Source of the DNA: Acidobacteriota bacterium
Lineage (GTDB): Bacteria > Acidobacteriota > Vicinamibacteria > Vicinamibacterales > JAKQTR01
Direction of reading: 5' to 3'
Length of the DNA: 62,283 bases
Assembly: GCA_026393675.1 (NCBI GenBank)
Contig: JAPKZQ010000002.1
Span: 1-62,283, forward strand
Shown piece after piece: positions 54,999-62,283 of this stretch; position 1 is the first letter of the stretch; every line of letters begins with the position of its first letter. The notes beneath the pieces were generated by a model. It was not told the origin of the DNA, ran no database searches, and was given only the letters and a program-made list of their open reading frames with translations. The translations under genes and the position numbers were made by a program.

Positions 54999-55412
54999 CT
55001 ACCAGACGTTGCACAACACTTCGCCACCGACGCCGCTTTTCACAGCCTCGCGTCCCGTCATGACGCCACGCGACGTCGTCAGGATGCTGATGCCGAGGCC
55101 ACCCAGCACGGGCGGCACCTTGTCGTGGCTGTAGTACACCCGGCGACCAGGGCGGCTGATGCGCCGGATTCCGCTGATCACACCCTCGCCGCGAGGTCCG
55201 TACTTCAGGAAGATGCGCAGCTGCCGCATGGGCACCTTGCGCGCCGTGTCGGAGGGTTCGTCGACCATCTTGAAGCCGGCGACGTAGCCCTCGTCCTGGA
55301 GGATCCGCGCGATCTCGGCTTTCAGCGTGTTGGCCGGTACGTCGACACGCGCATGCTTCGCCTGTACGGCGTTGCGGAGGCGCGTGAGCATGTCAGCAAT
55401 CGGATCGGTCAT
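54999..55412 (-). CDS. rpsH: 30S ribosomal protein S8
   Basis: A 137-residue protein: MTDPIADMLTRLRNAVQAKH start, the KYGPRGEGVISGIRRISRPG middle, and the end TSRGVMTGREAVKSGVGGEV. In E. coli it is the spc-operon repressor. Follows rpsN. Confidence 0.97.
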   Translation of the reverse strand: MTDPIADMLTRLRNAVQAKHARVDVPANTLKAEIARILQDEGYVAGFKMVDEPSDTARKVPMRQLRIFLKYGPRGEGVISGIRRISRPGRRVYYSHDKVPPVLGGLGISILTTSRGVMTGREAVKSGVGGEVLCNVW

Positions 55413-55436
55413 GGCTTCTCAACTCTGTCGTCGTGC

Positions 55437-55622
55437 TTACCAGCTGCTCTTGATAACCCCGGCCACCTCGCCCCGGAGCGCCAGCTCCCGGAAACAGAGA
55501 CGGCAGAGCGCGAACTTGCGCAGATATGCGCGGGGGCGCCCGCACAACCGGCACCGATTACGGTGGCGGATCTTGTACTTGAGCGCCGTTGCTTCCTTGG
55601 CGATTTTCGCGGTAGTAGCCAT
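55437..55622 (-). CDS. rpsN: 30S ribosomal protein S14, zinc type
   Basis: A 61-residue protein with two CxxC motifs (CRLCGRP and CRLCFRE) that bind one zinc. The compact form differs from the ~100-residue zinc-free type. It lies between rplE and rpsH. Confidence 0.97.
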   Translation of the reverse strand: MATTAKIAKEATALKYKIRHRNRCRLCGRPRAYLRKFALCRLCFRELALRGEVAGVIKSSW

Positions 55623-55627
55623 AGTGT

Positions 55628-56170
55628 CTAGCTCGTCCGGAACGGCAGGCCGACCAGCTGCAGCAGCCGCCGGGCCTCCTGGTCGGTCCGCGCCGAGGTG
55701 CAGACCGACACGTTCATGCCGCGCGCCTTGTCGACGCGCATGTAGTCGATCTCCTGGAAGATCAACTGGTCGCGCAGCCCCAGCGTGTAGTTGCCGCGGC
55801 CGTCGAACCCCTTGGGCGAGATGCCCTTGAAGTCGCGCACGCGGGGTAACGCAATCGCGATGAGGCGATCCAGGAACTCGAACATCCGCTCGCCGCGCAG
55901 CGTGACCATGCTGCCAATCGGCATGCCCTCGCGCACCTTGAACTGCGCGATGGACTTGCGCGCCCGCGTCACCACGGGCTTCTGGCCCACGATGCGGCCG
56001 AGTTCGTCCTGGGCAACGTCCACGATCTTAGCGTTCTGCGTGGCCTCGCCGAGCCCCATGTTGACCACGACCTTGGTGATCTTGGGGACGGCCATCACAT
56101 TGGTGTAGCCGAACTCCTTCATCAGGGCCGGCACGACGTCCCGGAGGTACTTCTCCTTCAACCGGTTCAT
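55628..56170 (-). CDS. rplE: 50S ribosomal protein L5
   Basis: A 180-residue 5S rRNA-binding protein from ATG 56170 ([20 protein letters not shown]). Conserved [30 protein letters not shown] and [18 protein letters not shown]. It overlaps the rplX stop by 4 bases (ATGA); the longer frame to 56260 lies in rplX. Confidence 0.97.
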   Translation of the reverse strand: MNRLKEKYLRDVVPALMKEFGYTNVMAVPKITKVVVNMGLGEATQNAKIVDVAQDELGRIVGQKPVVTRARKSIAQFKVREGMPIGSMVTLRGERMFEFLDRLIAIALPRVRDFKGISPKGFDGRGNYTLGLRDQLIFQEIDYMRVDKARGMNVSVCTSARTDQEARRLLQLVGLPFRTS

Positions 56171-56499
56171 TTGTCGACCACTCCCTCGCACTTGCGGCAG
56201 ATCCGGACCTTGCGCCCGTCTCCGAGCGTCCGGCGGCCGATGCGCGTGCGCGCGCTGCACTCGGGGCAGATGATCTGCACGTTGGACGCGTGCAGGGGCG
56301 CCTCGCGCTTCATAATGCCGCCCTTGATGTTCTTGCCCGGGTTCGGCCGGGTATGACGGCTGATGAAGTTCACGCCTTCGATGACGAGGCGGTTCTTCTC
56401 CGGCAGGACCTTGAGCACGCGCCCGCGCTTGCCGCGATCCTTCCCGGCCGTCACGATGACGGTGTCGTTTCGACGGATGGGTGTCTGCAACCGTGACAT
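56167..56499 (-). CDS. rplX: 50S ribosomal protein L24 with a zinc-ribbon tail
   Basis: A 110-residue protein. The KOW motif has [20 protein letters not shown]. The C-terminus carries two CxxC pairs ([10 protein letters not shown] ... ICRKCEG), a zinc ribbon seen in many but not all L24 proteins. Between rplN and rplE. Confidence 0.96.
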   Translation of the reverse strand: MSRLQTPIRRNDTVIVTAGKDRGKRGRVLKVLPEKNRLVIEGVNFISRHTRPNPGKNIKGGIMKREAPLHASNVQIICPECSARTRIGRRTLGDGRKVRICRKCEGVVDK

Positions 56500-56503
56500 G
56501 ACG

Positions 56504-56872
56504 CTAAATCACCTCGGGCGCGAGTGAAATGATCTTCATGAACCGCTTCTGGCGCAACTCGCGCGCCACCGGCCCGAACACGCGCGTGCCGATTGGTTCG
56601 CCCTCATCGTTGACCAGCACCGCCGCGTTCCGGTCGAACCGGATGTAGCTGCCGTCCTTGCGGCGCTGCTCCTTCCGGGTCCGGACGATGACGGCCTTCA
56701 CGACCTGGCCCTTCTTGACGCTCGACTCCGGCGTGGCCTCTTTGACCGACGCCGTGACGATGTCGCCGAGCCGCGCGTACCGCCCCACCGAGCCGCCGAT
56801 CGGGTTGATCACCGAGATCTTGCGGGCGCCGGAGTTGTCGGCGACGTCGAGGATCGACCGCATCTGAATCAT
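56504..56872 (-). CDS. rplN: 50S ribosomal protein L14
   Basis: A 122-residue protein starting [20 protein letters not shown], with [20 protein letters not shown] and [13 protein letters not shown]. It contacts 16S rRNA in an intersubunit bridge. Follows rpsQ by 12 bp. Confidence 0.97.
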   Translation of the reverse strand: MIQMRSILDVADNSGARKISVINPIGGSVGRYARLGDIVTASVKEATPESSVKKGQVVKAVIVRTRKEQRRKDGSYIRFDRNAAVLVNDEGEPIGTRVFGPVARELRQKRFMKIISLAPEVI

Positions 56873-56884
56873 GGTTCGTTCCTC

Positions 56885-57148
56885 CTACTCGGCGGACGCG
56901 CCGCTCACCCGCTGCACGATGCGGGTGATCACCCAGCGCTTGCGACGCGACAGCGGGCGGCTCGCGACCATGGCCACCACGTCACCTGTGTGCGTCTCGT
57001 TCTTCTCGTCGTGAGCCATGAACGTCGTGGTCAGCCGCTGGGCCTTCCCGTACATCGCATGACGCACCTGGCGCTCGATGGCCACCACGCGGCTCTTCGC
57101 CATCTTGTCGCTGACGACCTTTGCCGTGATTTCAGTTGTTGCCGCCAT
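56885..57148 (-). CDS. rpsQ: 30S ribosomal protein S17
   Basis: An 87-residue OB-fold protein with KVVSDKMAKSRVVAIERQVRH (start of the S17 core), FMAHDEKNETHTGDVVAM and the RPLSRRKRWVI block. Between rpmC and rplN. Confidence 0.96.
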   Translation of the reverse strand: MAATTEITAKVVSDKMAKSRVVAIERQVRHAMYGKAQRLTTTFMAHDEKNETHTGDVVAMVASRPLSRRKRWVITRIVQRVSGASAE

Positions 57149-57154
57149 AGGTTC

Positions 57155-57340
57155 CTACCGTTTTTCCCTGAGGACCGTCTCGACACGTGCCAGTTCGCGC
57201 CGGAGCGTGCGCACCTTGTGCGGCGTGTCCAGCTGTCCCATGGCCTTCTGGATGCGCTGCCGGAAGACCTGATCCTGCAGATCCTTTACCTTGTTCTGCA
57301 GATCGCCGACGTTGAGCGCACGGATCTCCTGGACCTTCAT
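57155..57340 (-). CDS. rpmC: 50S ribosomal protein L29
   Basis: A 61-residue two-helix protein at the exit tunnel: [20 protein letters not shown] start and [19 protein letters not shown] end. ATG 57340 follows the rplP stop; the longer frame to 57427 lies in rplP. Confidence 0.95.
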   Translation of the reverse strand: MKVQEIRALNVGDLQNKVKDLQDQVFRQRIQKAMGQLDTPHKVRTLRRELARVETVLREKR

Positions 57341-57341
57341 C

Positions 57342-57764
57342 TCACACCTTCTCCTGGGCGAACCGCGTCGCAAAGCGGGTCGGGATGGGCAGCTTCGCCG
57401 CCGCCCGGTCCATCGCCTGGCGCGCATCGAGTTCGCTCACGCCCTCCATCTCGAACAGGATCTTGCCCGGCCGCACCACCGCCACCCAGAACTCCGGCGC
57501 GCCCTTGCCCTTGCCCATGCGCGTTTCCTGCGGCTTCTTGGTCACCGGCTTGTCGGGGAACACCCGCACCCAGATCTTGCCGCCGCGCTTGATGTAACGG
57601 GTCATCGCGACGCGGGCCGCCTCGATCTGCCGTGCCGTCATCCAGCACGCTTCCATCGCCTTGAGCCCGTACTCGCCAAACGCCACGTCCGACCCGCGCC
57701 AGGCCTTGCCGCACCGGCGGCCGCGCTGCTGTTTTCGGTACTTGACTTTCTTCGGCATCAACAT
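57342..57764 (-). CDS. rplP: 50S ribosomal protein L16
   Basis: A 140-residue protein: [20 protein letters not shown] start, [20 protein letters not shown] and the [20 protein letters not shown] motif. It binds near the A-site tRNA. The conserved Arg-rich loop ([12 protein letters not shown]) is intact. Confidence 0.97.
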   Translation of the reverse strand: MLMPKKVKYRKQQRGRRCGKAWRGSDVAFGEYGLKAMEACWMTARQIEAARVAMTRYIKRGGKIWVRVFPDKPVTKKPQETRMGKGKGAPEFWVAVVRPGKILFEMEGVSELDARQAMDRAAAKLPIPTRFATRFAQEKV

Positions 57765-57782
57765 GGCTTATGCCACCTCGCC

Positions 57783-58469
<687 letters not shown>

Positions 58470-58478
58470 GTCTCGCTC

Positions 58479-58910
58479 CTACTTCTGCGCGGCGGTCTCG
58501 CCCTGAGCCGCCTTGGTTGCCTTGCGGGTCCTGGCTGGCGCACCAGCCTTCACGGCGCCCGTAGTCTCTGGACGCTCCGTCACCCTGACTGTCAGGTGTG
58601 CGGTGCGCTTGACGACGCGAAACGCGCGGCCCATCGGGGCCGGACGAACCCGCTTCTGCGACGGCCCCTGGCCGGCATAACACGCCGAGACGAACAGCCG
58701 CTCGACCTCGCCGCCAAAGCCCGGCTTCTGCTGCGCGTTGGCAATCGCCGACCGCAGCACCTTCTCGATGTCCCGCGCAATCCGCTTGGTCGAGAACCGG
58801 AGGGTGGCCAGCGCCTGATTGACCTCGTGCCCCCGGATCAGGTCGAGCACCAGGCCCGCCTTCTGCGCGGATGTGCGAACGTATTTCGCCGTTGCGTGAG
58901 CTGCAATCAT
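58479..58910 (-). CDS. rplV: 50S ribosomal protein L22
   Basis: A 143-residue protein. The core has YVRTSAQKAGLVLDLIRGHE and the extended loop with RAFRVVKRTAHLTVRVTE. A ~25-residue Ala/Lys-rich tail follows. Its loop lines the exit tunnel. Two bp from the rpsS stop. Confidence 0.96.
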   Translation of the reverse strand: MIAAHATAKYVRTSAQKAGLVLDLIRGHEVNQALATLRFSTKRIARDIEKVLRSAIANAQQKPGFGGEVERLFVSACYAGQGPSQKRVRPAPMGRAFRVVKRTAHLTVRVTERPETTGAVKAGAPARTRKATKAAQGETAAQK

Positions 58911-58912
58911 CG

Positions 58913-59233
58913 CTAGCTCCCCGCCTTCGGAGCGGCCGCCGGTGCCGCGGCCGCCACCTGGGCGGCTTTCTCCGACTTGGTGGTGTGGCCTTTGAAGCCT
59001 CTGGTCGGCGAAAACTCACCGAGCTTGTGCCCGACCATGTTCTCGGTGACGTACACCGGGATGAACTTCTTGCCGTTGTGCACCGCCAGCGTGTGCCCGA
59101 GCATTTCCGGCAGCACGGTCGACCGGCGCGACCAGGTCCGTATGACCTTCTTCTCGCCAGCGCGGTTCATCACTTCCACCTTCTCGAGGAGGTGGGTGTC
59201 CACAAACGGCCCTTTACTCAAGGATCTGCTCAT
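58913..59233 (-). CDS. rpsS: 30S ribosomal protein S19
   Basis: A 106-residue protein: [39 protein letters not shown] and [20 protein letters not shown]. An Ala-rich tail (about 20 residues) extends the usual ~92-residue form. Between rplB and rplV. Confidence 0.96.
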   Translation of the reverse strand: MSRSLSKGPFVDTHLLEKVEVMNRAGEKKVIRTWSRRSTVLPEMLGHTLAVHNGKKFIPVYVTENMVGHKLGEFSPTRGFKGHTTKSEKAAQVAAAAPAAAPKAGS

Positions 59234-59257
59234 AACCTACCCTGAAGCCCTGGCGCC

Positions 59258-60082
59258 CTACTTCGGCCGCCGCTGGATGATGAACTGATCCGTCGCCTTG
59301 CTGTTGCGCGTCTTGAAGCCCTTGGTGGGCATGCCCCACGGCGACACCGGATGCCGGCCGCCCGAGGTCTTGCCCTCGCCGCCGCCGAGCGGGTGATCCA
59401 CCGGGTTCATCGCAACGCCGCGCACGTGCGGCCGCTTGCCGAGCCAGCGGCTCCGGCCGGCCTTACCGAGCGACACGTTCTCGTGATCCAGGTTCCCCAC
59501 CTGGCCCACTGTCGCCCGGCACTCGACGTTGATGCGCCGAAGTTCGCCCGACGGCATCTTCACCGAGGCATACTCGCCTTCCTTCGCCACCACCTGCACG
59601 GCCGCTCCGGCGCTGCGCGCCAGCTGGCCGCCCTTCCCCGGCCGCAGCTCCACGTTGTGGACCTGCGTCCCGAGCGGGATGTTCTTGAGCGGAAGCACGT
59701 TGCCCGGCAGGATGTCGACGGTGTCGCCAGCCACGATGCTGTCGCCCACCTTCAGCCCCACCGGGTGGAGGATGTAGCGCTTCTCGCCGTCGGCGTACTG
59801 CACCAGCGCAATGCGCGACGACCGGTTCGGGTCGTACTCCACCGTGACAACCTTGGCCGGAATGCCAATCTTGTCGCGCTTGAAGTCGATGATCCGATAC
59901 AGCCGGCGGTGCCCGCCACCACGCCACCACATGGTGATCTCGCCGTGGTTGTTGCGACCGCCCGACTTTTTGAGGTTCTCGGTCAGCGGCTTATAGGGCT
60001 TCGCCGACGTAATTTCGGCGTAGTCCTGGATCGTCTGGAATCGCCGCCCCGGTGATGTCGGTTTATAACTGCGGATAGCCAT
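59258..60082 (-). CDS. rplB: 50S ribosomal protein L2
   Basis: A 274-residue protein from ATG 60082 ([17 protein letters not shown]). It has the [10 protein letters not shown] loop and [13 protein letters not shown]: the first His of HPH is kept, the second is Leu. Another departure is [11 protein letters not shown] where RHRGGGHK is usual. Central to the peptidyl-transferase region. Follows rplW. Confidence 0.97.
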   Translation of the reverse strand: MAIRSYKPTSPGRRFQTIQDYAEITSAKPYKPLTENLKKSGGRNNHGEITMWWRGGGHRRLYRIIDFKRDKIGIPAKVVTVEYDPNRSSRIALVQYADGEKRYILHPVGLKVGDSIVAGDTVDILPGNVLPLKNIPLGTQVHNVELRPGKGGQLARSAGAAVQVVAKEGEYASVKMPSGELRRINVECRATVGQVGNLDHENVSLGKAGRSRWLGKRPHVRGVAMNPVDHPLGGGEGKTSGGRHPVSPWGMPTKGFKTRNSKATDQFIIQRRPK

Positions 60083-60095
60083 CACTCACCCCGCG

Positions 60096-60386
60096 CTACG
60101 CGCCTTCCAGGAACTCCGGCATCTTCTCGCCATCGCGAAGCCGGACATATGCCTTCTTCCAGTCGGACCGCCGTCCGACGAACCGCCCCTGGCGCTTCTC
60201 CTTGCCATGCGCGATCGTCGTGCGTACGGTTGCCACCTTGGCGCCGAGCAGATGCTCGATGGCGCGCTTGATTTCCACCTTCGTCGCCGCGGTCGCCACG
60301 TGAAAGACCACCGTCTTGCCGTCCTCGCGCAGGATGGAGGTCTTCTCGGTAATCAGCGGCCGCCGGATCACGTCCGTAAGATTCAT
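60096..60386 (-). CDS. rplW: 50S ribosomal protein L23
   Basis: A 96-residue protein from ATG 60386 (MNLTDVIRRPLITEKTS), with KVEIKRAIEHLLGAKVATVRT. It sits at the tunnel exit and docks trigger factor and SRP. It overlaps the rplD stop by 4 bases; the longer frame to 60488 lies in rplD. Confidence 0.96.
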   Translation of the reverse strand: MNLTDVIRRPLITEKTSILREDGKTVVFHVATAATKVEIKRAIEHLLGAKVATVRTTIAHGKEKRQGRFVGRRSDWKKAYVRLRDGEKMPEFLEGA

Positions 60387-61003
60387 GATCCCAGCACCTC
60401 CTGCAGCCGCTCCACCGCGGCTCTGGTCGCGATGACGCGCTTGGCGAGCATCACGTCCCGGGCTGTCAGCCGCCCGCTCGGCAGGCACTGCGTCCTCGGA
60501 ATATTCCGCAGCGCCCGGGCCAACGCCTCGGCCGGCTTCACGTCGACCACCAGCGCCGAACCTGTGGCGCCGAACCGGCCCAGCATCTCGGCCGCCGCCT
60601 TCGTCTTGACCACGTCCTCGAACTGGTCCACCACGATCACTTCACCCGCCTGGAACTTGGCCGCAAGCGCCTCGCGCAGCGCGACGCGTTCCTGCTTGCG
60701 CGGGATCGCGTACTCGTAACTGCGCGGCTGCGGCCCGAACGTCGTGCCGCCATGGCGCCACAGCGGATTGCGGGCCTCGCCGACTTGCGCCCGGCCGGTG
60801 CCCTTCTGCTTCCACGGCTTCTTGCCGGTTCCACTGACCATCGCGCGGGTCTTGGTCGCGTGCGTGCCGCGCCGTTTGCTAGCGTTCTCGCGGATGACCG
60901 ACTGCCAGATCACGTCACCCTTCACGCGACCGCCAAACAATTCGTCGCGCAGGTCGAGCGAGCCAATCTTCTCGTTCTGTGCGTTCACGATATCGAGCGT
61001 CAT
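60383..61003 (-). CDS. rplD: 50S ribosomal protein L4
   Basis: A 206-residue protein with the tunnel loop region GTGKKPWKQKGTGRAQVGEA and FGPQPRSYEYAIPRKQERVA. In E. coli L4 also represses the S10 operon; no leader can be judged here because the operon start is partly outside the window. Two bp after rplC. Confidence 0.96.
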   Translation of the reverse strand: MTLDIVNAQNEKIGSLDLRDELFGGRVKGDVIWQSVIRENASKRRGTHATKTRAMVSGTGKKPWKQKGTGRAQVGEARNPLWRHGGTTFGPQPRSYEYAIPRKQERVALREALAAKFQAGEVIVVDQFEDVVKTKAAAEMLGRFGATGSALVVDVKPAEALARALRNIPRTQCLPSGRLTARDVMLAKRVIATRAAVERLQEVLGS

Positions 61004-61005
61004 GG

Positions 61006-61689
61006 CTACTTCTTGCCCTTCTTCGGCTTCTCGGCCTGCGGCTTCGGCTCAGGCTTGGCCGCGGCGGCCTTGCGAACCATGATGTAGGATCCGCGCGCGC
61101 CAGGCACGGCGCCGCGCAGCAGGAGCAGGTGCTGTTCGCCGTCCACCTTCTCGACCCTCAGATTCAGCGTCGTCACCCGCTCGGCGCCCATGTGGCCGGC
61201 GGCCCGCATGCCCTTGATGACCCGCGACGGATATGACGACGCGCCGATCGAACCGGGCGCCCGGTGGAACATCGACCCGTGTGTTGCCGCGCCACCTGCG
61301 AAGTGGTGCCGCTTGACAACGCCCTGGAACCCAAGCCCGCGGCTGGTCCCGACCACATCCACGCGCTCACCGTCCTTGAACACCGACGCGACGAGCACCT
61401 GGTCGCCCGGCTTTAGCGCCTCGGCGCCCTTGGCCAGCTTCACCTCGCGCCGGACCCGCGTGGGTGGCACGTTGGCCTTCTTGTAGTGGCCCGCGAGCGG
61501 CTTGACGACTTTGGCCGGCTTCTCTTCGACCAGCCCGATCTGCACCGACTGGTAGCCGTCCGTCTCGACCGTCTTCGCCTGCACGACCACGCACGGCCCG
61601 GCCTTGATCACGGTCACGGGCTGCACCGTCCCATCGGGACGGAACACCTGCGTCATGCCGAGTTTCTTGCCGATGATTCCTGTGACCAT
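61006..61689 (-). CDS. rplC: 50S ribosomal protein L3
   Basis: A 227-residue protein from ATG 61689 ([16 protein letters not shown]). GTG 61695 is an alternative overlapping the rpsJ stop. The [20 protein letters not shown] loop and [19 protein letters not shown] are the L3 hallmarks. The C-terminus has a Lys/Pro-rich tail. Confidence 0.96.
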   Translation of the reverse strand: MVTGIIGKKLGMTQVFRPDGTVQPVTVIKAGPCVVVQAKTVETDGYQSVQIGLVEEKPAKVVKPLAGHYKKANVPPTRVRREVKLAKGAEALKPGDQVLVASVFKDGERVDVVGTSRGLGFQGVVKRHHFAGGAATHGSMFHRAPGSIGASSYPSRVIKGMRAAGHMGAERVTTLNLRVEKVDGEQHLLLLRGAVPGARGSYIMVRKAAAAKPEPKPQAEKPKKGKK

Positions 61690-61691
61690 GG

Positions 61692-62027
<336 letters not shown>

Positions 62028-62040
62028 TGGTGTCTCTCAC

Positions 62041-62125
62041 TAGGGATTAGGGGTTAGGGATTAGGGGTTAGCGAAGCCAGCGCTTCTCGATTCCCCCGTC
62101 CCCGCCAATCCCCAATCCCCAATCC
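62041..62125. repeat. Two period-7 arrays between tuf and rpsJ
   Basis: TAGGGAT/TAGGGGT alternates four times at 62041-62068. CCAATCC occurs three times at 62105-62125. On the + strand the first array has four G-runs. On the minus (mRNA) strand the second array has G-runs GGG-GGGG-GGGG-GGGG near 62099-62126. Both fit G-quadruplex patterns. Confidence 0.7.
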
Positions 62126-62132
62126 CTGTTCC

Positions 62133-62283
62133 CTACGCAATAATCTCCGTGACCGTCCCGGCGCCCACCGTGCGGCCGCCTTCCCGGATCGCGAACTTCG
62201 AGCCCTTCTCAATCGCCACCGGCTGGATCAACTCCGCCGTAATCTGCGTGTTGTCCCCGGGCATGATCATCTCCACGCCCTCC
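62133..62283 (-). CDS. tuf: Elongation factor Tu, 3' end only
   Basis: The last 49 codons and stop of EF-Tu: [20 protein letters not shown], then [17 protein letters not shown], the standard C-terminus of domain III. The 5' part lies beyond the window. Standard place before rpsJ. Confidence 0.96.
   Translation of the reverse strand, partial: EGVEMIMPGDNTQITAELIQPVAIEKGSKFAIREGGRTVGAGTVTEIIA

Overview
The window is GC-rich chromosomal DNA from a Gram-negative bacterium. It carries a complete Tat pair, a long type IV pilus locus with PilSR control, an S10-spc-alpha ribosomal superoperon and MacB-type permeases. The gene content and protein styles fit the Acidobacteriota (Vicinamibacteria-like lineages) best. 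This is inference from gene content; no 16S gene is present.

Layout. (1) 1-3951 is a decayed integron. A fragment of an IntI-type integrase lies on the + strand, and a minus-strand array of gene cassettes runs away from it. The cassettes encode a signal-peptide protein, a BrnT-type toxin with its antitoxin, a pentapeptide-repeat membrane protein and a 37-residue Lys/Gln-rich peptide. They are separated by attC-like sites with GTTRRRY/RYYYAAC ends and a bulged inner arm. (2) 3915-17653 holds housekeeping genes: an M48 protease, a DUF4097 lipoprotein, smc, an S41 protease, tatA-tatC, a HEAT-repeat protein, proS, aroB and a secreted coiled-coil protein. Two copies of a structured ~125-bp repeat with compensatory base changes lie at 14253 and 17673. 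(3) 17943-37733 is a minus-strand type IV pilus locus: pilB-pilT-pilC-pilS-pilR, two tandem pilins, a VKOR-DsbA fusion, an ABC transporter in the place of myxobacterial pilH-pilI, a TPR protein, pilD and two sets of minor pilins. (4) 38172-44367 encodes a Yip1-domain protein, an HlyD-type adaptor and three FtsX/MacB-type permeases with no ATPase. The third permease looks like the product of unequal crossing-over at a 12-bp repeat. (5) 44686-46785 is an EF-G2-like GTPase. (6) 46818-62283 is the minus-strand ribosomal superoperon from tuf (partial at the edge) to rplQ, with secY, map, infA and rpoA. No adk lies between secY and map.

How it fits together. PilB and PilT power extension and retraction on PilC, PilD processes the pilins, and PilSR probably drives pilA from a visible sigma-54 (GG-N10-GC) promoter. 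The VKOR-DsbA protein may oxidise the conserved cysteine pair seen in both pilins. Several spacers carry period-7 tandem repeats like the STRR heptamers of cyanobacteria. The most interesting items are the fossil integron, the covarying repeat pair, the unequal-crossover footprint and the redox gene inside the pilus locus.
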